Source: Trueperaceae bacterium
GTDB lineage: Bacteria > Deinococcota > Deinococci > Deinococcales > Trueperaceae
Length of the DNA: 60,840 nt
Direction: 5' to 3'
NCBI GenBank assembly: GCA_011390455.1
Contig: JAABSI010000005.1
Span: 1 to 60,840 of the forward strand
Numbering within the stretch: position 1 is the first letter of the stretch; the number at the start of each line of letters is the position of its first letter. The position numbers and the translations under genes were made by a program. Under the pieces are notes generated by a model. It did not search any database and was not told where the DNA came from. It was given only the letters and a program-made list of their open reading frames with translations. Of this stretch, positions 33,093 through 40,880 are shown in pieces.

Positions 33093-34562
33093 TCAGCCCT
33101 TGATCACCCCGAGCGGCCGCAGCCGCGCGACGCGGGTCGCCAGGCCGGCCCGATGGACGACGTCCACCACGGCGTCGACGTCCTTGTAGGCATCGGGCTG
33201 CTCCTCGGCCAAGCCCTTGGGGCCGTGCGCCCGGGCGAGCACGCCCCGCGCCGCGAGCTCGGCGCGCAGGTCGCGCCCGCGCGCCGCCTTCACCGCCGCG
33301 CTCCGGCTCAAGGTCCGCCCCGCCCCGTGGCAGGCGGACCCGAAGCTGCGCTCCATGGCGCGCGGCCCCCCGGCCAACACCCAACTCGCGCGCCCCATGT
33401 CGCCGGGCACGAACACCGGCTGGCCCACCGCGCGGTACGCCTCCGGCACCTCGGGGTGCCCGGCCGGGAAGGCGCGGGTCGCCCCCTTGCGGTGCACGCA
33501 GAGCGGCGTCGCCACCCCGTCCAGCACGTGCGTCTCCTCCTTCGCGACGTTGTGGGCGACGTCGTACACGAGCTCGAGGCCGAGCCGCTGCCACGGAATC
33601 TCGAAGACCTCCTCGAAGACCGCCCGCACCTGCTCCGCCAGCAGTTGGCGGTTCGCGAAGCCGAAGTTGGCGGCGGCGCGCATCGCCCCCAGGTAGGCCG
33701 CGCCCTCGGGGGAGCGCACCGGCGCGCAGGCGAGCTGCCGATCGGGGAGCTCGATGCCGTAGCGCTCGGGCACGCCCTGGAAGGCACCCAGGTAGTCGTC
33801 GCACACCTGGTACCCCAGGCCGCGCGAGCCCGAGTGGATCAGGACGGTCACCTGGCCGACGGCCAACCCGAAGGCGGCCGCCGCCACCGGGTCCTCGACG
33901 CGCTCGACCACCTGCACCTCGACGAAATGGTTGCCGGAGCCGACCGTCCCGCACTGGTCGGCGCCGCGGCGGCGCGCGGTCTCGCTCACCAGGTCGGGAC
34001 GGGCGCCCTCGAGCCGCCCCTCGGCCTCGCAATGGGCGACGTCGTCGTCGCTGGCGAGCCCCTGGCGGCGCAGGTAACTGACGCCCTCCTCGAGCAGCGC
34101 CTCGAGCGCCCGCCCTTCGAAGCGGTACGGACCCGTGCTGCCGACGCCGGCCGGCACCCGCGCGAAGAGCACGTCGACCAGCGCCTCGAGACGGGGCCGC
34201 ACCTCGGCCTCGGTGAGGTCGCTGCGCAGCAGCCGCACCCCGCAGTTGACGTCGTAGCCGACGCCGCCGGGCGAGACGACGCCGCCCCTGGCCGGATCGG
34301 TCGCGGCGACGCCGCCGATGCAGAAGCCGTAGCCCCAGTGGGCATCGGGCATCGCCAGGCTCGCGCCGCGGATGCCGGGCAGCGTGGCGACGTCGGCCAC
34401 CTGGTCGAGCGTCGGGTCGCCGGCGAGCGCGGCCGCGAGCGCGTCGGAGAGGAACAGCAGGCCGTCGACGCGCATCCCGCGCTCGGGGTCGCGGGGGATG
34501 CGCCACGTGACGTCGTCGACGCGCTCGAAGCGCACCGGTGGCGCCGGCGGTCGCGGGGTCAT
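33093..34562 (-). CDS. rtcB: RNA-splicing ligase RtcB
   Basis: A 489-residue GTP- and Mn-dependent RNA ligase that joins 2',3'-cyclic phosphate ends to 5'-OH ends. Metal ligands Asp104 and Cys107 (GYDVNCGVR), His212 (GSGNHFVEV), His243 (IHSGSRG) and His337 (DVAHNVAKEE) are present. The guanylated histidine is His412 in the ACHGAGR motif. The protein is full length. GGAGG lies six bases before the ATG. Archease, its activating chaperone, and a methyltransferase are encoded just upstream on the same strand, so this looks like an RNA-repair operon controlled by the divergent MarR gene. Confidence 0.97.
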   Translation of the reverse strand: MTPRPPAPPVRFERVDDVTWRIPRDPERGMRVDGLLFLSDALAAALAGDPTLDQVADVATLPGIRGASLAMPDAHWGYGFCIGGVAATDPARGGVVSPGGVGYDVNCGVRLLRSDLTEAEVRPRLEALVDVLFARVPAGVGSTGPYRFEGRALEALLEEGVSYLRRQGLASDDDVAHCEAEGRLEGARPDLVSETARRRGADQCGTVGSGNHFVEVQVVERVEDPVAAAAFGLAVGQVTVLIHSGSRGLGYQVCDDYLGAFQGVPERYGIELPDRQLACAPVRSPEGAAYLGAMRAAANFGFANRQLLAEQVRAVFEEVFEIPWQRLGLELVYDVAHNVAKEETHVLDGVATPLCVHRKGATRAFPAGHPEVPEAYRAVGQPVFVPGDMGRASWVLAGGPRAMERSFGSACHGAGRTLSRSAAVKAARGRDLRAELAARGVLARAHGPKGLAEEQPDAYKDVDAVVDVVHRAGLATRVARLRPLGVIKG

Positions 34563-34637
34563 GGCGTCCTCCAGGGAGGCGCCCGACCCGCCGCCGAGCG
34601 CGGACCGCGCGGCGCAGCGACGCCCCTCGGCTTCATC

Positions 34638-35060
34638 TTAGAGGTCGAGGAGCACCCGAGCCCGCCACCCCTCGCCGACGCGATCGACGCGCAGCCCGTG
34701 CCAGGTCACCGCCTTGACCTCGGCGCCCCGGCCGTGGCGCTCGGGGTCGAAGGGCGCACCGCGCAGCTCCCCCTCGAGGCCGCCGGCCAGCCGCCGGACG
34801 GCGGCGCCGTCCGTGACCCAACGGTCGAGCTCGAAGGCCAGGAGCACGGCCGAGAGCCAGTCGTGCAGGAGCACCGGATCGGCAGCGGCGCCGAGCCGCA
34901 CGGTGCGCGCCGCCGCCGTGCGCCCGCCGGCGCCCGGATCGACGACCAGCAGCGCCATCAACGCGGCCGCCGCCTCGCTGCACAGCTCCTCGAAGCTCGC
35001 CGCCTCGACCTCCAGCGCGACGTCGGCGGTGTGGGCGACGTGGCGCCAGGGCACCCTCAA
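34638..35060 (-). CDS. Archease (RtcB cofactor)
   Basis: A 140-residue archease that promotes RtcB guanylation and multiple turnover. It opens with the family's HVAHTADVALEVEAASFEEL, and has LLHDWLSAVLLAFELDR and a C-terminal VKAVTWHGLRVDRVGEGWRA. Acidic residues in the first helix would bind metal. The likely start is TTG at 35060, overlapping the TGA of the methyltransferase (TTGA); a GTG at 35054 is the alternative. It lies 75 bases before rtcB. The pairing with rtcB strongly supports the call. Confidence 0.92.
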   Translation of the reverse strand: MRVPWRHVAHTADVALEVEAASFEELCSEAAAALMALLVVDPGAGGRTAAARTVRLGAAADPVLLHDWLSAVLLAFELDRWVTDGAAVRRLAGGLEGELRGAPFDPERHGRGAEVKAVTWHGLRVDRVGEGWRARVLLDL

Positions 35061-36046
35061 CCCCCGCCGGCCGCAGCGTCCGCGTCACCCCGCCGCGCGG
35101 CGCCGCGCCACGCCGTCAGCAGCAGGTCGTAGCGACCGCCGACGTGCGTGCGGAAGCGGTGCTGGTGGAGGTAGCGGCGGTACGTGGCCAGATCCTGCAC
35201 CACCAGCGACAGGTCCGGTGCGCGGAAGTTGCGGGTCCGCGCGCCCCAGACCACCTCGAAGGCGCGGAAACGGCTGGCGGGCACGCCGAGCAGCAGCGCA
35301 CCGTCCGGCGTCAGGTGGTGCTGCACCAGGCGGCGCACGAGCGCCCGGTCGTCGACCCCGCGGCTCTGCAGGACCGCGATCCCGACGACCAGGTCGAAGC
35401 GCCCGAGGTCGTCCGGCAGCGCACCGACGTCGGCCTCGAGGAAGGTCGCTCCGGGGAAGCGCCGCCGCGCCTCGGCGAGCGGCGCGGCCGCGTGGTCGAC
35501 GCCCACGACCTCGAGGTCGAGCGGGGCAGGCTCCAGCCATCCGAGCGCCGCCACCTCGTCGCCGCGGTGGCAGCCGAGCACCAACACGCGTCCGCCGTCG
35601 GGCGGGCGGACGCGCTCGAGCGCCTCCAGCAGCGGGGCCAGGAAGCCCGGGTCCTCGAGCTTGCGCACGGCGGCGAAGCCGTCGGGCGCCGCGTAGCGCG
35701 CGGCCGCGTCGACCGCGCCCCCCGCACCGTCGGCGTGCCACGGGGCCTCGCCGCCCAGCGGTCGGAACGGCACCCGCACGCGACCGTCGCCGAGCGGCGC
35801 CGGGGTCCCGATCACGCACCCGACGGCCGCGGCGAGGTCGACCCAGGCCCGCCAGCCGCGCTGGGGGGCGCCGTCGGGGCGCGCGGCGCCGGGCCAGCGA
35901 TCCACGCCCGCGTCGGGGTCGGGGACGACCAGCTCGGCGGCGACCGACCCCGGCGCGGCGCCGCTCGCGGCGAGCGTCGCGCGCAGCCACCCGAGCACTT
36001 CCACGAGGGGGCGGGCGCCGACCTCCAGGGTCGGCGGCAGGCTCAT
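35057..36046 (-). CDS. SAM-dependent methyltransferase linked to RtcB/archease
   Basis: A 329-residue protein with a class I methyltransferase Rossmann domain from about residue 145: motif I VLVLGCHRGDEVAAL, acidic loop VVGVDHAAAPL, ATFLEADVGALPDDL and FDLVVGIAVLQSRGVDD. The first 140 residues are a separate alpha/beta region without a recognised name. It starts the minus-strand operon with archease and rtcB. RNA or a modified base is a reasonable guess for the substrate, but nothing in the sequence decides it. AAGGAAAGGG precedes the ATG. It is divergent from the MarR gene, with overlapping promoters. Confidence 0.78.
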   Translation of the reverse strand: MSLPPTLEVGARPLVEVLGWLRATLAASGAAPGSVAAELVVPDPDAGVDRWPGAARPDGAPQRGWRAWVDLAAAVGCVIGTPAPLGDGRVRVPFRPLGGEAPWHADGAGGAVDAAARYAAPDGFAAVRKLEDPGFLAPLLEALERVRPPDGGRVLVLGCHRGDEVAALGWLEPAPLDLEVVGVDHAAAPLAEARRRFPGATFLEADVGALPDDLGRFDLVVGIAVLQSRGVDDRALVRRLVQHHLTPDGALLLGVPASRFRAFEVVWGARTRNFRAPDLSLVVQDLATYRRYLHQHRFRTHVGGRYDLLLTAWRGAARRGDADAAAGGG

Positions 36047-36057
36047 CGCCCTTTCCT

Positions 36058-36093
36058 TGCAAAGCGCAATCGTTGCGTACTATGCTCTTTGCA
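36058..36093. promoter_or_regulatory. Nested dyads over divergent promoters (MarR operator candidate)
   Basis: An outer inverted repeat TGCAAAG (36058-36064) / CTTTGCA (36087-36093) encloses an inner CGCAA-TCG-TTGCG (36065-36077). The plus -10 TATGCT (36081-36086) and minus -10 CATAGT (36079-36084) lie inside. A MarR dimer bound here would block both the rtcB operon and its own gene. Confidence 0.6.
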
Positions 36094-36578
36094 TGCCGTC
36101 CGCACGCACGACCACCTCCCTCGCCGAGGCCTCCCGGCGGCTGGTGCACGGCGTCTGGGGCATGCACCGGCGCCTGACCGTCCGGCTCGAACGGGGCCTG
36201 CCCGAAGCCTGCGGGCTCGACCTCGACGACTTCGTCCTCCTCGAGACGCTCGCCCTGACCGACCTCGCGCCGGGCGAGGTGGCCATGGCGCTGCGGCTCC
36301 CGCCCCACGCGGTTTCGCGCGGCCTGGGGCGCCTCGAGGGCGCAGGGCTGGTCGTGCGGCGGATCGCCGCCGGGGACGCCCGGCGGCGCGTGGTGGCGCT
36401 CACCGATGCGGGGCGCGCCGCCCTCGCGCGGGCGCACGCGCACCTCGAGTCCGCGCTCGGGGGCTGGCTGACCGAGCTCCCTCCGGACCGTACGCTCCTC
36501 GCGCTCGACGCCATCACCCGCCTGGCGACCGGCCGCGACGACGCGCCGGAGCCCGAGCCCGCCACGGCCGACCGCTGA
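36093..36578 (+). CDS. MarR family regulator, divergent from the RtcB operon
   Basis: A 161-residue winged-helix protein. The DNA-binding part reads TDLAPGEVAMALRLPPHAVS, RGLGRLEGAGLVVRR and DARRRVVALTDAGRAALA, with dimerising helices at both ends. The ATG at 36093 has a TATGCT box six bases upstream and no ribosome binding site, so it is probably leaderless. Genomic placement, 46 bases from the methyltransferase-archease-rtcB operon across shared dyads, suggests it represses that operon and itself. MarR proteins usually respond to phenolic or oxidant signals; the ligand here is unknown. Confidence 0.9.
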   Translation: MPSARTTTSLAEASRRLVHGVWGMHRRLTVRLERGLPEACGLDLDDFVLLETLALTDLAPGEVAMALRLPPHAVSRGLGRLEGAGLVVRRIAAGDARRRVVALTDAGRAALARAHAHLESALGGWLTELPPDRTLLALDAITRLATGRDDAPEPEPATADR

Positions 36579-36655
36579 CGCGCGCATCCCCTTCGCCACG
36601 GAGCCACGGCCGCACGCTACCAGCGGCGCGCGCCTCGCCCCCCGGGACGTCCGGG

Positions 36656-36661
36656 TACCAT
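36656..36661 (+). promoter_or_regulatory. -10 box TACCAT before DUF5995
   Basis: TACCAT matches the window's recurrent leaderless -10 boxes. Six bases later stands ATC (36668), not ATG. The first standard start codon in frame is TTG at 36677. Confidence 0.45.
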
Positions 36662-36676
36662 GGCCGCATCGACCAC

Positions 36677-37438
36677 TTGACCGACGTGCACACCATCGAC
36701 GATGTCGTCGACGCCCTCACCTGGATCGTCGACGACGCCCGCGAGCGCGGCGACCGCCTCGGGCTGTTCGCGGCGCTGTACCGCCGCACCACCCTGCGGG
36801 TGCGCGACGCCCACCACGCGGGGTGTTTCGACGACCCGGACTGGGTCGAGCACCTCGACGTGGTGTTCGCGGTGCGCTACCTCGAGGCCTACGTCGCCCA
36901 CCGCAGCGGGTCGCCGACGACGGCCGCCTGGACGCACGCCTTCGCGCGCGCCGCCGAACCGGGCCACCTGGTGCTCCAGCACCTGCTGATGGGCATGGCG
37001 GCCCACATCCTGCTCGACCTGGGGGTCGCCACGGTCGGCGCCGAGCCTGCCGAGCTCGCCCGCCGCCGCGCCGACTTCCGGCGCATCGACGCGGTGTTGG
37101 CCCGCATGCTCGACGACGTGCAGGCGGACCTCAACCGCGTCTCCCCCGCCATGGCCTGGCTCGATCGCGCCGGCGGCCGCTGGGACGAGGCCCTCGCCGA
37201 GGCCGCCCTCGTGCGCTGGCGCGCGACCGCCTGGCGGCGCGCCACGGGCCTCGCGCGCACGGTGCCCGACGAGCGCCCCGCCCGGATCGTGCGCATCGAC
37301 CGGTCCACGACCACCGTCGCGCGGCGCCTCTGCCCCCGACCGGGGCGCCTGGGGGCCGCCGTGTGGTCGCACGCCACGGCGTGGGCGCACGCGCGCGAGG
37401 AGCCCGACGTCGCCGACGTGATCGACGCCATCCGCTGA
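36677..37438 (+). CDS. DUF5995 family protein
   Basis: A 253-residue soluble helical protein of the DUF5995 family, marked by TIDDVVDALTWIVDD, RLGLFAALYRRTTLRVRDAH, DDPDWVEHLDVVFAVRYLEA and LQHLLMGMAAHILLDLGVA. The His and Asp residues of the HxxxD-type segment suggest a metal site as in zinc-dependent hydrolases, but this is unproven. The start is uncertain. TTG at 36677 and GTG at 36686 are the normal choices, while the -10 box spacing would place the transcript's 5' end at an in-frame ATC at 36668. It is convergent with the MFS gene. Confidence 0.8.
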   Translation: MTDVHTIDDVVDALTWIVDDARERGDRLGLFAALYRRTTLRVRDAHHAGCFDDPDWVEHLDVVFAVRYLEAYVAHRSGSPTTAAWTHAFARAAEPGHLVLQHLLMGMAAHILLDLGVATVGAEPAELARRRADFRRIDAVLARMLDDVQADLNRVSPAMAWLDRAGGRWDEALAEAALVRWRATAWRRATGLARTVPDERPARIVRIDRSTTTVARRLCPRPGRLGAAVWSHATAWAHAREEPDVADVIDAIR

Positions 37439-37457
37439 GCGCTCGGCCGGCACCCCG

Positions 37458-38693
37458 TCAGTCGCCGGACGCCGCCGGCCGCCGGACCCGGGCCGCCAGC
37501 ACCGCCGCCGCGGCCCCGACCAGCGCGGCGTGCGCCACGAACATCGCCCCCAACCCGGCGCGATCGGCGACCACCGCGAAGGCGATCGGGGCGAGCACCT
37601 GCGCCAGCCGGTTCAGCATCAAGCGGACGCCGAGCGCGGACCCGCGCTCGCGGGGCGCGACCCGGTCGGCGACCATGACCATCGAGATCGGTTGCGACAG
37701 ACCGTGCCCCGCGCCGAAGAGCACCACCCACGCCCCGATGGCCCACGGCGACGGGCTCCAGACCACCCCGGCCAGCCCCAGCGCCAGGGCCACGAGCGTG
37801 TAGACGACCGTGCGCTCGCGCCCGCCGAGCAGCGCGACCAGCTGGGGCATGAACGGGCGCACGACGACCGCGGCGACCGAGCGCAGCGACAGCAGCGCGC
37901 CGATCGTGGCCGCCGACATCGCAAGCGTCTCGAGGTGCACGGGCAGGAAGGTCGCGTGGATCGTCATGGCCCAGACCGCGGCGGCGCTCGTGAGGATCGC
38001 GATGCCGACCGTCCGATCGCGCACCAGGGCCGTGCCCGCCGACCAGCGGAACGGCGGCACGACCGTCTCCGAACGGACCTGCGTCCGCAGCCCGAGCATG
38101 AGCACGAAGGCCGTGGCGGTCGCGACCGCGACGCCGGCGAAGGCCGGCCCCGCGCCGTAGGCGTCGAGCACCACCCCGGCCACGATCGGACCGACCACCT
38201 GACCGGCCGCCATCGCGGTCGTCCACCAACCGTAGGCGGCCTCGCGGCTGCGGCCGGCGGAGCCGAGGGCGGCGATCAACGCCTGGGCGCCGATGATGAA
38301 GGCGTTCTGGAGCGCGCTGCCGACCACGAAGGCGACGATCAGCCAGAGCAGCGACGGCGCGAACGCCATCGGCAGCAGCCCGAGCGTGGTGCCGAGGAAG
38401 CCCACGGTCGCGACCCGCCGCGCGCCCCAGCGGTCGACGTAGGTCCCGATCGGCACCGCCGACACGAGCGGCAACAGCGAGGCGCCCGCCACGATCAAGC
38501 CGAGCCCGCCGGCGCCGGTGCCGAAGCGCAGCGCCAGCAGCGGGACGAGCAGCGTGAGCATCGACCACCCGACCGTGGCGACCGCGCTGGCCGCCGCGAG
38601 CAGCATCAGATCGCGGCGGGCGCCCGGATCCCGGGCGGGGGGCCCTTCCGGTGCGTCGGGCGGCGTGGGCGTGCGCGATCGCGTGGGGATCAC
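37458..38693 (-). CDS. MFS transporter 1 (drug exporter-like)
   Basis: A 411-residue, 12-helix major facilitator. The loop between helices 2 and 3 carries the family motif in the form IGTYVDRWGARRVATVGF, and ALGSAGRSREAAYGWWTTAM and VADRVAPRERGSALG are typical of exporter-type MFS. It probably exports a small compound by proton antiport. The GTG start has CGAGGAG upstream, and TAGCCT about 14 bases further. It follows the M24 peptidase gene in the same direction, but with its own promoter. Confidence 0.9.
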   Translation of the reverse strand: MIPTRSRTPTPPDAPEGPPARDPGARRDLMLLAAASAVATVGWSMLTLLVPLLALRFGTGAGGLGLIVAGASLLPLVSAVPIGTYVDRWGARRVATVGFLGTTLGLLPMAFAPSLLWLIVAFVVGSALQNAFIIGAQALIAALGSAGRSREAAYGWWTTAMAAGQVVGPIVAGVVLDAYGAGPAFAGVAVATATAFVLMLGLRTQVRSETVVPPFRWSAGTALVRDRTVGIAILTSAAAVWAMTIHATFLPVHLETLAMSAATIGALLSLRSVAAVVVRPFMPQLVALLGGRERTVVYTLVALALGLAGVVWSPSPWAIGAWVVLFGAGHGLSQPISMVMVADRVAPRERGSALGVRLMLNRLAQVLAPIAFAVVADRAGLGAMFVAHAALVGAAAAVLAARVRRPAASGD

Positions 38694-38769
38694 CTCGTCT
38701 CCTCGCCAGGCTAGCGCCGCGCGGCGCCGTCGCGCGCCCGATCCGCGAACCCGCCGGGCACGCGGAGGG

Positions 38770-40107
38770 TCAATGGACCAGGTGCAGCTCCGTCTGACGT
38801 CCCCCCAAGTAGTGGACGCGCCCGCCGGTGAAGGCGACGATCTGCTCGCTGGCGAGCTTCACGCGCTGACCGTCCCACTCGGGCACGTCGACCTCCGCGA
38901 ACATCTCGAAGGAGTGCAGCGTGTCGTCGTGCAGCGGCACGTCGCCCCGCCCGGGCACGCCCTCCTGCTGGTCGTACAGCCCGATCACCGGGCCGGCCCC
39001 GTGGCCGTGGACCCCGATGGGGTGCGTGTACATCCGGCCCTCGATCCCCTCGGCCGCCATCGCGGCGCGGACGCCGGCGAGGACCTCGTTGCCGGTGCGG
39101 CCCGCGACCATCTGCGCAGCGAGCAGGTCCTGCTGGCGGTTGGCGACCCGCAACGCGCGGGCGATCCCGGCGGGCGGCGCCTCCTCGCCGAGCCGCAGCA
39201 CGTAGGCGTTCTGCTGCGTGTCGGTGGCGAGGCCCAGGTAGTGGAGCCCGAAGTCGCAATGCAGCAGGTCGCCCGGACGGATCACGGCGTCGGGGCTGGC
39301 GCCGATGTCGCCGAGGTGCTCGCCGCGGCGCTGGATCGACACCGTCGGCTGGAACCAACACGTCAAGCCGAGGCCGTTGACGCGTTGGCGCATCCACCAC
39401 GCGACGTCGAGGGCGGTGGTGACGCCCGGGTGGATCACGCGGCTCGAGAACGCCTCGCCGATGATGCCGTGGGCGATCTGGTTGATGCCGCCCGCCGCGT
39501 CGATCTCGCCCGGGGTGCGGCGCTCGAGCCAGCCGATCGCGACGCGTTCGGCGCTGGCGGTGCGGGCCCAGAGCTCCTCGCCGAGCGCGCCGCGCAGCGC
39601 CTCGTGCTCGGTGTGCGACAGCCCGTCGCCGAAGGCGAAGTCCTCGGCGACGTCGATGCCGATCCGCTTGGGGTCGCGCTCGGCGACCACCCGGCGCAGG
39701 CATTGCCACTGGTCCTCGGCGGCCTGGTCGGTCTGGGTCTTGGCCCACATCGGCCGGTAGTAGCCATCGAGCCCGATCCCGGCGTTGGCGATCGCCATCG
39801 CCTCGAAGGTGCCGTCCTCGGGCGCGTGGAACACGAGGACGGTGCGGCGGCGCGCCGACATCATCGGCGCCGGCAGCAGGCTCATGAGCACCGGGTCCTC
39901 GTTGTACTCGCGCGCGGCGACGATCCACAGGTCGAAGCCCTCGCGCCGCATCACGTCGGGCAGCACGGTGCGCAGCCGCTCGGCGAGCCAGCCGTTCGTC
40001 ACCTCGGCCTGACGCCGCAGCGGCAGGATCTTGGCCGACCAGTCGCCGGCGTGCACGCGGTCGTAGGCGAGGCGGGCGGTGGGGGTGGTCGTGGCGTGCT
40101 CCGGCAT
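38770..40107 (-). CDS. M24 family peptidase (Xaa-Pro aminopeptidase-like) 1
   Basis: A 445-residue pita-bread-fold metallopeptidase or creatinase relative. The metal ligands are seen as Asp285 and Asp296 (CDFGLHYLGLATDTQ), then His in IGVHGHGAG, Glu in LHSFEMF and Glu in LASEQIV. The N-terminal domain (residues 1-180) is the usual creatinase-N-like part, with MRREGFDLWIVAAREYNEDP. It is longer than classical prolidases. AGGAGG precedes the ATG. A 14-base tandem repeat lies in the leader. Substrate (proline peptide or other) is open. Confidence 0.88.
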   Translation of the reverse strand: MPEHATTTPTARLAYDRVHAGDWSAKILPLRRQAEVTNGWLAERLRTVLPDVMRREGFDLWIVAAREYNEDPVLMSLLPAPMMSARRRTVLVFHAPEDGTFEAMAIANAGIGLDGYYRPMWAKTQTDQAAEDQWQCLRRVVAERDPKRIGIDVAEDFAFGDGLSHTEHEALRGALGEELWARTASAERVAIGWLERRTPGEIDAAGGINQIAHGIIGEAFSSRVIHPGVTTALDVAWWMRQRVNGLGLTCWFQPTVSIQRRGEHLGDIGASPDAVIRPGDLLHCDFGLHYLGLATDTQQNAYVLRLGEEAPPAGIARALRVANRQQDLLAAQMVAGRTGNEVLAGVRAAMAAEGIEGRMYTHPIGVHGHGAGPVIGLYDQQEGVPGRGDVPLHDDTLHSFEMFAEVDVPEWDGQRVKLASEQIVAFTGGRVHYLGGRQTELHLVH

Positions 40108-40127
40108 CGGGTCCTCCTGCGTCGGAT

Positions 40128-40169
40128 CGTTCGGATCGGGTCGTTCGGATCGGGTCGTTCGGATCGGGC
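40128..40169. repeat. Three tandem copies of a 14-base unit CGTTCGGATCGGGT
   Basis: Copies at 40128-40141, 40142-40155 and 40156-40169 (the last ends in C), with a partial copy before them. They lie between divergent genes, in the leader of the M24 gene. Copy number may vary between strains. Confidence 0.85.
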
Positions 40170-40211
40170 GCGAACCCGCTCCTGGACGACGTTCGTACCA
40201 CATCCGCAGGG

Positions 40212-40217
40212 TACCGT
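40212..40217 (+). promoter_or_regulatory. -10 box TACCGT, leaderless-type, for the flavin reductase
   Basis: TACCGT stands seven bases before the ATG at 40225. It overlaps TACCCT on the minus strand, which may serve the M24 gene. Confidence 0.45.
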
Positions 40218-40224
40218 GGGCCGC

Positions 40225-40812
40225 ATGGACGCCGCACCCAGCACCGATCCGCTGCACGTCGCCGCCCCGGCCGAGCGCTTCTTCGGCTACTACCCCGGGA
40301 CGGTGGCCGTCGTGACGACGGCGCACGCCGGCCGCCGCACGGTCATGGCGGCCGGCTGGCATGCCGCGCTGTCGGCCGAACCGCCGCTCTACGGGGTGGC
40401 GGTGGGGCCCGAACGCTTCACCCACGAGCTGCTGGTCGCGAGCGGCGCCTTCGCGGTGCACTTCCTCCCCTTCGAGCGGGCGGCGGCGGTCGCCGGGGTG
40501 GGCACGCTGTCGGGGCGCGACGTCGACAAGTTCGCGCGCTTCGACCTCGCGACCCGCCCCGGCGCGGCGCTGGACGTCCCGATCCTGCACGACGCCTACC
40601 TCGCCTACGAGTGCCGCCTGAGCGCCCGCCACGCCGTCGGCGACCACGACTGGGTGGTCGGCGAGGTGGTCGCGCTGCACCACCGCCCGGAGGCCTTCGA
40701 CGAGCGGCGGATGCTCGACCCGGCGCGCGTCCGACCCTTCGTCTATTACGGCCGCAGCCGCTACCAACCGTTCGGCGACGCGCCTTTGGCGGAGCACCGC
40801 ACGGAGGGCTGA
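40225..40812 (+). CDS. Flavin reductase family protein (split-barrel flavin-binding)
   Basis: A 195-residue flavin reductase-like split barrel (DIM6/NTAB family). GTVAVVTTAHAGRRTVMAAGWHA, PLYGVAVGPERFTHELLV and FAVHFLPFE, with SGRDVDKFARFDL, are the FMN-binding segments. It would bind FMN or FAD and use NAD(P)H, or serve in an oxidative or detoxifying role. The ATG is preceded by TACCGT. It is followed by the XRE-cupin gene in the same direction but with separate upstream sites. Confidence 0.87.
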   Translation: MDAAPSTDPLHVAAPAERFFGYYPGTVAVVTTAHAGRRTVMAAGWHAALSAEPPLYGVAVGPERFTHELLVASGAFAVHFLPFERAAAVAGVGTLSGRDVDKFARFDLATRPGAALDVPILHDAYLAYECRLSARHAVGDHDWVVGEVVALHHRPEAFDERRMLDPARVRPFVYYGRSRYQPFGDAPLAEHRTEG

Positions 40813-40826
40813 GGCCGGGCGGCCCG

Positions 40827-40852
40827 GGGGTTCAAGACCAGGGGTTCAAGAC
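40827..40852 (+). promoter_or_regulatory. Two direct repeats GGGGTTCAAGAC, 14-base period
   Basis: Copies at 40827-40838 and 40841-40852 lie about 16 bases before the TATGCT -10 box of the XRE-cupin gene, over its -35 region. The core TTCAAG recurs in a palindrome before the M24/DppBC operon (45588-45605). They are likely operator sites. Confidence 0.5.
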
Positions 40853-40867
40853 GCCGAACGCGCGCCG

Positions 40868-40873
40868 TATGCT
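40868..40873 (+). promoter_or_regulatory. -10 box TATGCT, leaderless-type, for the XRE-cupin gene
   Basis: TATGCT stands seven bases before the ATG at 40881 and no ribosome binding site is present. An earlier ATG at 40869 lies inside the box and is less likely. Confidence 0.5.
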
Positions 40874-40880
40874 CGACCGC

